Source: Panopea generosa
Lineage: Eukaryota; Mollusca; Bivalvia; Adapedonta; Hiatellidae
Direction of reading: 5' to 3'
NCBI GenBank assembly: GCA_029582155.1
Contig: CM055905.1
Span: forward strand, 67,539,618 to 67,603,617
Length of the DNA stretch: 64,000 nt
Shown here: positions 1 to 12,400 of the stretch, piece after piece
Layout: every line of letters starts with the position of its first letter
Numbering within the stretch: position 1 is the first letter of the stretch
Translations under genes and position numbers: made by a program
Notes under the pieces: model-generated
Seen by the model: only the letters and a program-made list of their open reading frames with translations
Databases searched by the model: none
What the model was told of the DNA's origin: nothing

Positions 1-316
1 GTTGCGTTTTCATATCTTTTCTTGTGTTGCGTTCTCATATCTCTTCTTGTGTTGCGTTTTTTATATCTCTATTTGTGTTGCGTTTTCATATCTCTATTTG
101 TGTTGCGTTTACATATCTAGTTTTGTGTTGCGTTTTCATATCTCTATTTGTGTTGCGTTTACATATCTAGTTTTGTGTTGCGTTTTCATGTCTCTATTTG
201 TGTTGCGTTTACATATCTAGTTTTGTTTTGCGTTTTCATATCTAATGTTGTGTGGCGTTTACATATCTAGTTTTGTGTTACGTTTTCATATCTAGTTTTG
301 TGTTGCGTTTTAAATT
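1..316. repeat. 25 bp minisatellite
   Basis: About 12 copies of a unit beginning GTTGCGTTTTCATATCTCTA. The array enters from the left edge of the window and decays after 300. The 72-codon open frame across it is an artefact. Confidence 0.9.
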
Positions 317-1279
317 CTAGCGTCAACTTGTCCTTGTAGTTGCTTTAAAAATGGCTTTTTAAAGTATCGACAGTCCATGTTTATGTAGTTTAATAGTCAC
401 TACTCGTCCATGTAAACGTTTTGTATTTTATTTCTAGTGCCGGTATCCCCATTATTATTTCTTAATATTTCAGTTCTTGTATCGACTAGTTCTTGCTTAA
501 ACACAACACAGTGAATTTCTGGAAAAATCTTTTTCCAAAAACTTTTTTTTTATCTTTCGTTATTTTTATTGACAAAGTATCGCAGTTTGAAGAGTACGAC
601 TGTGCGATCACAAAAAGGTAACCAAAAGCATTATCAATTGCTGATTTTTGTCACAATTATAATCTAAAGACCCCCTAAATGCATGCTTTCCCACTGGAAA
701 GTCGTTTCGTCCAAGTTGGAAAGATTAATTTCCAATTGGAATTTCTAATTTCCAAATTGGAATCGGAAAAACTGTTTTTAGAATTGGCCAATGGGAACCG
801 AGGTTTTCCAATTGGAGGGTTCCAATACTGATATCGGTGTTATTTAATCGGAAAGTGCCGGTGTCACGTTATATTCAAACGCACTACAGAAAGTCCACGC
901 TATATGGGTGTACAATAATGCTTTTGTATCTGGTGTTATTGATATTTAAATGATTTGTTTCATAATATCTAAACTTTAGATAGGTAAAGGTTAGAAGAAA
1001 TAATTTGTCCAATAAAATGTTTAAAATCACATTCAAAATCGAACAATATTGACAAAATGTGCGGTTTATAAATATATAGTTTTCATTGTGATTTGAGGGA
1101 AATATATAAGAATAAATCCATGTATTTGTTTCACAATATTTTGCCTCGCTTTCGAAAAATCTAGTCGTTAATTTGACAACATACAAATCCTTATGTTTTT
1201 TTAATACTTATATTAATTTTCTTTAAAAAATGAACAATGGGGAAATTAAAACTATTTTTGTATGAAAATCATATGTCAA
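317..1279. other. Non-coding stretch with palindromic TCCAATTGGA motifs
   Basis: No exon was recognised. Between 690 and 830 the sequence is made of overlapping variants of TTCCAATTGGAA. The minus-strand open frame at 884-1186 shows no family features. Confidence 0.5.
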
Positions 1280-4200
1280 CTAAAATATTGAGTATATATA
1301 AATAAGAAAATCTAGTGCCCAGTTATAAAAATGTAGCGTTGAGTATAGATGTGTATCGAATGAGAACATCAAGTGTCGCGTATGAAAATATAGTGTCAAA
1401 CAAGAAAATTGAATGTTCTGTGAGGATGTTGAGAATATACAGATTAGAAAATAGAGTGCACAGTAAGAAAAATATATAGTCCAGTAAGGATGTTGTGTAT
1501 CGAGTGAGAAAATATAGTATCCTGTATGAATTATTGTGTCAAATAAGGAAATCAAATGTCGCGTAAGGATGTTGAGTATACATAGATTAGAAAATCTAGT
1601 GCCCAGTAAGAAATATCTATAGTCAAGTAAGAATTTTGCGGATTGAGTGAGAAAATCAAATGCTGCTTATGAAATTATAGTGTCAAACAAGCAATTTGAA
1701 TGTCGCATAATGATGTTGAGTAAATATAGATTAGAAAATCTAGTGCCCAGTAAGAAAAATCTATAGTCAAATAAGGATGTTGTGTATCGAGTGAGAAAAT
1801 CTAGTGTCGCATATAGAAATATAGTGTCAAATAAAATATTTGAATGTTGTGTTAGAATGTTGAGTAAATATAGATTAGAAAATGTAGTTCCCAGTAAGAA
1901 AAATCTATAGACAAGTAAGGAAGTTGTGTATCGAGTGAAAAAAATCTAGTGTTGCGTATAAAAATATAGTGTAAAATAAGAAATTTGAATGTTGTGTAAG
2001 AATGTTGAGTAAATATAGATTAGAAACTCTAGTGCCCAGTAAGAAAAATCTATAGTCAAGTAATGATGTTGTGTATCAAGTGAGAAAATGTAGTGTCACG
2101 TATGAAAATATAGTGTGAAATAAGAAATTTGAATGCTGTGTAAGAATGTTGAGTAAATATAGATTAGAAAATCTAGTGCCCAGTAAGAAAAATCTATAGT
2201 CAAGTAAGGATGTTGTGTATCAAGTGAGAAAATGTAGTGTCACGTATGAAAATATAGTGTGAATTAAGAAATTTGAATGTTGTATAAGAATTTTGAGTAA
2301 ATATAGATTAGAAAATCTAGTGCACAGTAAGAAAAATCTATAGTCAAGTAAGGATGTTGTGTATCAAGTGAGAAAATCAAATGTCGTGTATAAAAGTAGT
2401 GTTAAATAAGAAATTTGAATATAGTGTAATTTAGATTAGAAAATCTAGTGCCTAGTATGAAAAATCTATTGTCAAATAAGAATGTTGTGTATCGAGTGAG
2501 AAAATGTAGTGTCCCATATGAAAATATAATGTGAAATAAGAAATTTGAATGCCGTGTAAGAATGTTGAGTAAATATAGATTAAAAAATCTAGTGCCCAGT
2601 AAGAAAAATCTATAGTCAAGTAAGCGTGTTGTGTTTTGAGTGAGAAGATCGAGTGTTGCATATGGCAATAAAGTAATAAAAAAGAAAATTGAATGTCGTG
2701 TAATCATGTTGAGTAAATATAGATTAAAAATCTAGTGCCCAGTAAGAAAAAATATATACTCAATTAAGGATGTTGTGTATTGAGTGAGAAAATGTAGTGT
2801 CGCATATAAAAATATAGTGTGAAATAAGAAATTTGAATGCCGTGTAAGATTGTTGGGTAAATATAGATTAGAAAATCTAGTGCTCAGTAAGAAAAATCAA
2901 TATTCAAGTAAGGATGTTGTGTATTGAACGAGAAAAACCAATGTGTTACGTATGAACATATAGTGTCAAATAAGGAATTTGAATATTGTGTAAGGATGTT
3001 GAATATAATTATATAGATTGGAAAATCTAGTGCCCAGTAAGAAAAAATCTATAGTAAAGTAAGGATGTCGTGTATCAATTGAGAAAATCAAATGTCGTGT
3101 ATAAATGTAGTGTTAAATAAGAAATTTGAATATAGTGTAATGTTGTTGAGTAAATATAGATTAGAAAATCTAGTGCCCAGTAAGAAAAATCTATAGTCAA
3201 GTAAGGATGTTGTGTATCAAGTGAGAAAATCAAATGTCGTGTATAAAAGTAGTGTTAAATAAGAAATTTGAATATAGTGTAATTTAGATTAGAAAATCTA
3301 GTGCCTAGTATGAAAAATCTATAGTCAAATAAGAATGTTGTGTATCGAGTGAGAAAATGTAGTGTCCCATATAGAAATAAAGTATCAAATAAGAAATTTG
3401 AATGTTGTGTAAGAATGATGAGAAAATATAGATTAGAAACTCTAGTGCCCAGTAAGAAAAATCTATAGTCAAGTAAGGATGTTGTGTATCAAGTGAGAAA
3501 ATGAAGTGTCACGTATGAAAATATAGTGTGAAATAAGAAATTTGAATGTGTGTAAGAATGTTGAGTAAATATAGATTAGAAAATCTAGTGCACAGTAAGA
3601 AAAATCTATAGTCAAGTAAGGATGTTGTATATCGAGTGAGAAAATGTAGTGTCGCATATGAAAATATAGTGTGAAATAAGAAATTTGAATGCCGTGTAAG
3701 AATGTTGAGTAAATATAGATTAAAAAATCTAGTGCCCAGTAAGAAAAATCTATAGTCAAGTAAGCGTGTTGTGTTTTGAGTGAGAAGATCTAGTGTTGCA
3801 TATGGCAATAAAGTAATAAAAAAGAAAATTGAATATCGTGTAATCATGTTGAGTAAATATAGATTAAAAATCTAGTGCCCAGTAAGAAAAATATATACTC
3901 AATTAAGGATGTTGTGTATTGAGTGAGAAAATGTAGTGTCGCATATAAAAATATAGTGTGAAATAAGAAATTCGAATGCCGTGTAAGATTGTTGGGTAAA
4001 TATAGATTAGAAAATCTAGTGCCCAGTAAGAAAAATCAATATTCAAGTAAGGATGTTGTGTATTGAACGAGAAAACCAATGTGTTACGTATGAACATATA
4101 GTGTCAAATAAGGAATTTGAATATTGTGTAAGGATGTTGAATATAATTATATAGATTGGAAAATCTAGTGCCCAGTAAGAAAAAATCTATAGTAAAGTAA

Positions 4201-4354
4201 GGATGTTGTGTATCAAGTGAGAAAATCAAATGTCGCGTATAAATGTAGTGTTAAATAAGAAATTTGAATATAGTGTAATTTAGATTAGAAAATCTAGTGC
4301 CCAGTATGAAAAATCTATAGTCAAATAAGGATGTTGTGTATCGAATGAGAAAAT
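1280..4354. repeat. 145 bp satellite array with higher-order structure
   Basis: About 21 copies of a unit containing TAGATTAGAAAATCTAGTGC, then AGTAAGAAAAATCTATAG and GATGTTGTGTATC. Each unit has internal near-repeats of about 24 bp. A block near 2560-3120 recurs at 3699-4260 with shared variants. Minus-strand frames that repeat YIYSTF and SLDTQH every 48 codons are satellite translation, not protein. Confidence 0.92.
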
Positions 4355-4384
4355 GTTTGTTTCTTATCACATTTTTTTTTTGTT

Positions 4385-4992
4385 TTTACACCGCGTCTTC
4401 TACAGTTACTATATATAATATTTTATACACTGTGTCATTTTACTTTAAACCAACTATTTTAATGACATCATCTCTATGATTTTAAACCAAATATTTGATG
4501 CACCACGTCTCTACCTTTAAATCAAATATTTTATGCACCACGTCTATAACTTTCAATCAAATATTTTATACACCGCGTCTCTTACTTAAAATACCATGGC
4601 GTGGTCTAGTGGTAGAGCGTCCGCTTCGCATGTGGAAGATCGTAGGTTCAATCCCCGGCCGGGTCATACCAAAGACTTTAAAAATGGTAATAGAAGCTTC
4701 CTTGCTTGACGCTCAGCATTTAGAGGAGAGTTCTAGGTTTGGTCGGCCCGGTGTCAGTATAATGTGACTGGGTGGGGTATCATACCATGTGTCTGCGGCA
4801 TGATACTCCAGTGTGACAGCGCTCAGAATACTGTCTTAAGTAGACACCGTCGCGATATGACTGAAAAATTGTTGAAAGCGGCGCTAAACACCATACTTCT
4901 ACTACTACTCTTACTTTAAATAAAATATTTGATACACTGCATGCCTTACTTTAAATCAAATATTTATATACACCGCTCCTCTTGCTTAAATT
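4385..4992. repeat. Degenerate ~35 bp minisatellite interrupted by a SINE
   Basis: Units of the form ACCGCGTCTCTTACTTTAAA-TCAAATATTTTATAC occupy 4385-4596 and resume at 4912-4992. The SINE lies between them. Confidence 0.72.
4598..4911 (+). mobile_element. tRNA-derived SINE (family A), full-length-looking
   Basis: The head holds a box A-like TGGTCTAGTGG and a box B-like GGTTCAATCCC with tRNA spacing. It is followed by a body with GTAGACACCGTCGCGATATG and GGCGCTAAACACC near the 3' end, then a TACTAC-rich tail. Flanking CTCTTACTTAAA and CTCTTACTTTAAA look like a target duplication. The acceptor stem does not pair like a true tRNA. Confidence 0.78.
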
Positions 4993-6215
4993 CTAATACT
5001 TTTGATCATCGTCATGAAGTATCATGGTCATGGTGTATCATCGTCATGGTCTATCATCGTGACGATTAATCATCATCATGGTGTATCATTGTCATGATGT
5101 ATCATCGTCAAAGTGTATCATCGTCATCGTGTATCGTCGTCAGGAAGTATCAACGTCATGGTTTATCATTGTCATGGTGTATCATCGTCATGATGTATCA
5201 TCGACAAGGTGTATCATCGTCATGATGTATCATCGTCATGGTGTATCATCGTCTTGGTGTATCATCGCCATGATTGATCATCGTCATGGTGTATCATCGT
5301 CATCGTGTATCGTCGTCAGGAAGTATCAACGTCATGGTTTATCATTGTCATGGTGTAACATCGTCATGATGTATCATCGTCAAGGCGTGTCATCCTCACG
5401 GTGTATCATCGTCGTGGTGTACCATCGTCATGGTGTATTTTCGTCATATTGTATCAACGTCATATTGTATTGTTTCCATTGTGTATCATCGTCGTAGTGT
5501 ATTATCGTCATGGTGTAATATCGTTGTGGTGTATTATCGTCATAATGTATTATCGTCATGGTGTATCATCGACGTAGTTTATTATCGTAATGGTGTATCA
5601 TCGTCATGGTTTATCATCGTCATTGTGTATCATCGTCATGGTGTATCGTCGTGTTAAAGTATCTACGTCATGGTGTATAATTCCCATTGTGTATTATCGC
5701 CATAGTGTATCGTATTGATGTATATTCGTCATGATGTATTATCGTCATGTTGTATAATCGTCATGGTGTATCATCATCATCATGTGTTATCGCCATAGTG
5801 TATCATCGTCGTGGTGTATCATCGTCGTGATGTATCATCGTCATAGTGTATCATCGTGGTGTATCATCGTCGTGATGTATCATCGTCGTGGTGTATCATC
5901 GTCGTGATGTATCATCGTCATAGTGTATCATCGTCATAGTGTATCATCGTTGTGGTGTATCATCGTCATGGTGTATCATCGTCATGATGTATCAACGTCA
6001 TGGTGTATTATCGTCATGATGTATTATCGTCATGGTATATCATCGTCATGATGTATTATCGCCATAGTGTATCATGGTCGTGGTGTATCATCGTCATGGT
6101 GTATCAACATCAGGTGTATAATTTTCATGGTGTATCATCGTCATGGTGTGTCATTGTTATTGTGTATCATCGTCTTGGTGTATCATTGTCATGGTGTATC
6201 ATCGTCATGGTGTTC
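4993..6215. repeat. 16 bp minisatellite
   Basis: About 75 copies of TGGTGTATCATCGTCA with many G/A and C/T variants. It ends about 140 bp before the first recognised exon of gene P. Confidence 0.93.
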
Positions 6216-6355
6216 TATTCTTCTGATACAGCCTTTCTACACGTAAAGTCTGGACAATAGACTAAGATGCATATCAAATATGTTAAAAACATACTTGGTG
6301 GAAATGTCGTACATGCTCCCATTCTGTCCTTATTATTCCTATCATTATGTTTAAG

Positions 6356-6435
6356 GAAAGTGTTCTGTGCCTGAAATAAAGAATGCGGAAGTAACGGGTG
6401 TAGAGACAGGTGAACTTGTTGAAAATAAAACAATT
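6356..6435 (+). CDS. Gene P exon: N-terminal half of split sushi domain
   Basis: This exon is too short to show as a long ORF. The acceptor is TTTAAG and the donor ATT|GTGAGT; phase 1 in, phase 0 out. It encodes KCSVPEIKNAEV... up to ENKTI, the first-cysteine half of a sushi (CCP) domain with the usual C-x-x-P opening. It joins in frame to the exon at 7214, which supplies the other three cysteines and the tryptophan. The same 1-0-1 split occurs in gene M (exons 54617-54693 and 50869-50998). Confidence 0.72.
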
Positions 6436-9400
6436 GTGAGTATTTTATAAAGTTGCATTTATAATAAACGCCTTTATAAACATCAGTATTTAAATAGGGA
6501 ATATATTTTTATCCCAGATATGCTTACATTTTTGTTATATATGTCCACCGCAATTAATTTGTTAAATTAGTGTTTTAAAGTGATGACATTGTAGGAATAA
6601 AATGAAAAAATGTTTTTTCTTGGTGAATCATTCATGTCATATCTAAATGGGATATAATACCCATACTTACGTTAGTAAAGGCGCCAGGCATATATTAATA
6701 ATGTTCACACTGATTAAAAAAAAATATGTCGATTATATATATTGGCAGGAATAAACCAAAAATTGTCATTCAAAATATCGATACTATTCAATAGTATCCA
6801 TTATATCAACTATTATCTAAGAACTATTTTTTCGAGACCTTTTATCTAAGAAATAAGTACGATTTTAGATTCATGTCGTATATTGCAATTGTGTCGATAT
6901 AGACCGGACATAAAATAATGCAGTACTAAAATTTGAATCATCTCTGGACAACCATTATTGATCGCTCGGGTCTCAAGGTGTTTCGTAAATACATGTCAAA
7001 ACAACCAAAGACTTAACTTTGTGATCAACTTGCAGTATAATACCTCATGTATGATGATGATGATGATGATGATTTGCTTGTGACAATCATTAATATAGAG
7101 AGCAAAGTGATACATGGTTTAGTTTGGTGTGTCAGCTGTATTTCGATGAGAGCCTTAGGAGAATGACGCGATTCAGACATGGACTAAGGATTAAACTCAA
7201 TATATATTTACAGATTCAGATTAATTGTAAAGACCGGTATGAAATGATTCATGCAGAGAAGACAGCAGACGACACTTTAAATAACACATGTAGTCTGGGA
7301 AACTGGACAAGAAGTATGCCAATCTGTACACCAAGTGAGTGAATATAGAACTAGTCAGTATCATATTTAATAATATAAGTTTTCATTCTTAATTTTGTCT
7401 AATCAGATGCCTTAAATTTCAAATTAATATTGATTTCATTAAAAGACGGGTAAATATAAATTTCTACTTAATCAATATAATTTTGTATAGAGTTCAAAAA
7501 CGAACGCTGACTACATTGTACATCACTTGCAAAAACAGATAATTACGTCTTGTGCGAGAATGGAAGATTCCATTGAACTTGAACGCTTCTTTCGCATAAT
7601 AGCGCCAAGAATAAGACAATTACCAGTAGGTGGTAGCAAATAAGGCTGACCACTAGATAAGTAATTATTAAGATGTAGTGATATTTAAACTGTGAGGAAT
7701 TTGCACAGTTATGCAAAGTTACTTCCCTTACTATAATCGACGCCATATGTTTTTACATTAATAATATAAATAGCGACTATATTGTGAATATAATTTATCA
7801 TTTCTGTTTTATCAACAACCAGTAAGGTTAGTATGCGATGTCAATACGTGTTTGTAATTAGTTAATTAAACAATTAAAACATAGAATAAGTAGTTTAAAT
7901 CCTTTATAGTGTATTTACTTTGGGATTGGGGATATTCAAATTAGGCGCTCATTGAACATAACAGTATCACTTAGTGCTCATTAAATTTGCAATACTCATC
8001 GGAGCGTTTGACGCTAGGTGGCGCGGTGTGAGTGATTATATAAGCAAATGTTTCAATGTAAATCGGGAGTCCATGCCAGACCGTCGTAGTGTTCACATCG
8101 TAAAAGCAGCATCACGAACTAGTTCCCGGGTTTTCATATAAGCTAAGCTAGCTTATATAAGATGGTTGCAAGTAGTTGATGGTAGAGTTCGGGTTGTAGT
8201 CTGCCTATATTCAGTAGACGGAAGAAAGGTTTTCACCACAAACTATAGCCCATGTTCTCTCTAAAGCTTAGCTTTACAGAGAGGGTGGAAAGTAGTTGGT
8301 GACAAAGTTGTAATCAGCTGAACACAGATAGTTGATCGAAGTTTATATACTGTTTATAGTTTGTATATTGTTTGACTGTGATTTTTAGTGATTAACTGTT
8401 TTAAAACGAATCATTTAAAGACTCATTTATAACTAATCAACCGGAAGGGAACCCATAGAAAAAATATTATATCAGTTCACTGAGTTCAGCTATCCTTTTT
8501 ATAACGTTGAGCATTGATGCATTACCGCTCGTGCATATTGACATATTTTGACTAACACAAACTCGGTACACGTTACAAAACAAAGTAAATTCAACATTCG
8601 CTACCATTCAATCTACTCTAATGAATGCATACATTTTGTTAATCAAGACTGGCAGAGATATTCTCTGAAAACAACGTTGTCAACCAAACACATTTGAGAT
8701 TTGATAGTTTTTGTCTCAGAACGTTGATAACATTCCTGTCACATTCAACAGTGAATAATAAAGTTTATATGTGTAGCAAGGTAGCCACAAAGTATAAATG
8801 TCAAAGAGTAGGATGTCAATATTTACATGTTCACCTTGACACTAGCGGGCCGCAGGGTTATGTATTTGCAACTTAGAATATGCATCACAAATATTGCTCA
8901 GTAACTCGTAGTTCCCGACTATTTCAGTAATAAACGTTATTTAATATAGTATTCTGAAAATGGGGCCTAGCACAATGTGATGACAAATCCATCTTGTTAC
9001 AAAGGCACCATTTAAACAAACGTTTGACTAAGTTGCATATAAATTACTGGACAGAACTGCATTTTTAGTCATGTTTTTTCATTCGGACCGCAAGGATTAT
9101 CAAGAACTGAACATTTCTCCAAATTTATATATATAAAGAATGTTATACACTTTTCCAGTTCGCAGGCATATAATTTGTTTATCTTTATTATATTTTAGAG
9201 AAATGTAAACTTTTAATAAGACAAGGGTCAACTTACTGGACTGAAGATGAGAACAAGGCCAAGACAATGATCACTGCTGAAACACACTTACCACATATTT
9301 CACGTGTGTTTATAAGTTGTGACGATGGTTATGAGCTTGTCAACAACCAAGGCGACCTCTACAGAGGTCAAGACCCACCAGCTGTACGCTGTGGCTATGG

Positions 9401-12400
9401 CTCCTGGAGAAATGTTCACCATTGTTTTCCTAGTAAGTACATATTAATATATGAGTACGTCGACTTTACCCTCCCCAATATACGGATGATTTCTGACGAT
9501 TTCCTCTTACTATTATTTGTATGCCTCCTTTGATTGGCCGATCAGTAGCAAAGATGCGCGGACCTTACGTACTTCTTTCCACATTCTACTACTCTAGTCT
9601 AGATCATATGAAACGCATATATATATTTAGATGTCGAAGAGGTAATTTAGATGTGTTTATTGGAATATACTTAACTTAAAACCGATTGTTGAACACGCTT
9701 ACAGACCAGGTCATAGGAAAATAAATAAAACATAAAACCAATGCCGAAATCGGTTGTTTTTTAATTAGTAGACCGTTTCGTAATACGTCCATTGTCAAGG
9801 TCATTGTGTCCATGCATCTGTGCCTTGATGGCGATAATGTGAAAAATCATTTTATTGTTTGAATCGCATCGTAGTTGTAGCTTTTTCTTTTAAATGAATT
9901 GTATAATTTCTGAGAATTTAGCTCAGGTACAAAATTCAAACAAATACATCCATGAGACAATATATGAATCCTAACTACTGTGTGCCCAAGTCCATTATTG
10001 TGAACAGATAGAGCAGATATTTTTTTCAGAATTGGACATAAATACATACGTAATAACATATTTACAATTCATAATATCACGTTAACTATATCGTTAATGC
10101 ATACATCATTAGTACCCTCATATTTCCATATTTAATCCGAATTTCGTCAAGAAGAAGAAGAGGATGAACTTTATTAAATGATTATTATTATTTTATTGCC
10201 CAAAATATATTTTAATTTCACATTTAAAATGCTATTTTAATACCAGATTATTTGATACCATGTACTTTGCATAGAGAGATGTCCTGCACCAGAAACGAAT
10301 GGTACAATAGAAGATATGAAATCAAGCTATTACAAGGACGAAACCGTGACGATAAAATGTCAAAGTGGTTATAAAGTATTAGACGGATCCATATTAAAGT
10401 GTGGAGACAAGCACTGGTCGCACAGTGGAGCATGTGTACCAGGTATAGTTAGTGTTTTTTCACATAATGGTTTTGGTATACATTTACATATTCATGGTTT
10501 ACTTATTCAAACCTTTTGTCTCCTTATTGTATTCATCGCATTGATTTTTGCGCTGATTTGATGGATGGATGTTTCCTTTCTCTTTCACATTTTAAAAATA
10601 CCCTATAATGACATTATGATTCATACCGTCTCGATGAATGATGTGACCACAAGGGAAGAGATATGTTTTTACTAGTGATATACCTATCTCAGGATCATTA
10701 ATAGTGTTCTTTGATTTATGTAAATACCTGTAATGTTTTGTGTGGAGTCAATTTTTAGAAAAATAGAAAATGGTAGAAATCAATGATGAACAGGTCAGAA
10801 CATATGACGTCAGTGTATTGAATATATACATATTTGAGGTAACAACGTGAGATTACACTGAAATATAATCTGCTATCTGCCTAACGGACATTCATTTAGA
10901 CAGGGACCTGAGTGTGTGTTCTTCCCTGACACTCCCAGATATGATCCAAATGCATCCCCCAATGTTCCCAAATGCACTCCCAGCGTTCGAAAATGAGTTT
11001 CAGGCTTACCTTTTAAGTCGAGGAAGACTCCACACAAATCAAGATATGTATTTACAGTAAATAAAGAACTATTATAGTGAGCCAGGTCCAGAACCAGGTA
11101 TATAACTACTTATTATATCCTGTTTGACACGAATGCTCTTATTTATGTTTAACGGTAATACGGTGTTCGAAAGCAGAAGTCAATCAATGTCAGTAATTGA
11201 TTCCAACAGATTTAATGAAGTCAATGACCCAAATTTTATAATAACCATAGCGTATTTCAAACGCTTTTCATCGGCTTGGTTAGATAACTTCTGCATGTTG
11301 TGTGTTTCTAAAATATATATTAAAAACAGTTCTGTCATCACAATAACGACTTCAAATATCACCTTATCTCTATATTGTGTCAATGTAATAGTACTTGAAC
11401 ACCCAGTTAAGGTGAATGATACCATCTTGAAATAATCATTATTTGTCATACGTAGTATGATACTATTCTGTACATGAACTAAAAACAATATATTGGATGG
11501 TCACTATTTTATTTCACTTTTTATCAGCAGAAGAGTCCTTGTTCAGATAAGTATTGGGTCATCTGTTAAATGCGATGTTGTGGTAAACTAACACTTATGT
11601 TCGTTTGGTTTAGACCCAATGCTGACGTCATATCTATCAACATGCTTGAGGCGCTTGTAAGAGAGCCTCAAGCAGGAGTCTAAATAGCTCTGAAAATGTG
11701 TGGGTAATTGCAAAACTGCATGTATTTACACAGTCTCGTTTGATGATATTAAGACGGGAAAAGAGCGAGATAGGGTACACCTGTAAACAGGTTAAAGTTC
11801 GTTTCCGGCTTCTTCCCGTTTAAGGCGTTGACACATGTTGTCACTCATAATGCATGTATAAGTCAAATATTAATATTGGTTGTAATGCTGTGGTGGCTGT
11901 ACCAAATAAATCATACAAAACTATATAGACAGTCCAAGAGCATTTTCGTTTAAAAATGAAGCTTTTTATTTATACTCATAAAATAATCACTTGTTAAAAA
12001 TATGTAGACTATCCGAGAGCTGTTTCATTTAACAATGTAGCTTTTGATTTATATTTATATAATGATCATTTGTTCAAAATTATATAGACAATCTGAGAGC
12101 TTTTTTCATTTAAAAATGGATCTTGTGTCATTATAATATTTATTTGTTTAAAATCATGTAGACAATCCGAGAGCTTTTTCATCCAGGATGGAGATTTTGG
12201 AATAAATTTATAAAATACTTACTGATCCTAAGCATTATGTTGATATATTACATTGCTTATAACACCTACACCATTTCAGCGCATGGCACAAGATGTTTCA
12301 CTGTCAGTAACTCCTTTATCCATTCCCAGCCGTATAAAATATGCCAAATGGATTCGACACGTGTCCATTGAAAAGCCACTTCTGAACCCTGGCTGAACTT

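Noticed and set aside
2402-4097. Repeating minus-strand peptides with YIYSTF and SLDTQH
   Set aside because: They follow the 145 bp satellite and switch frame between units; no splice or start support.
4598-4670. tRNA gene
   Set aside because: Box A and box B are present but the acceptor stem does not pair and a SINE body follows; the same holds for the heads at 33775, 44512, 46436 and 55081.
7543-8450. LTR-type element around the TATA-like site
   Set aside because: I could not see paired long repeats, a primer site or any internal coding sequence, so no such element is called.
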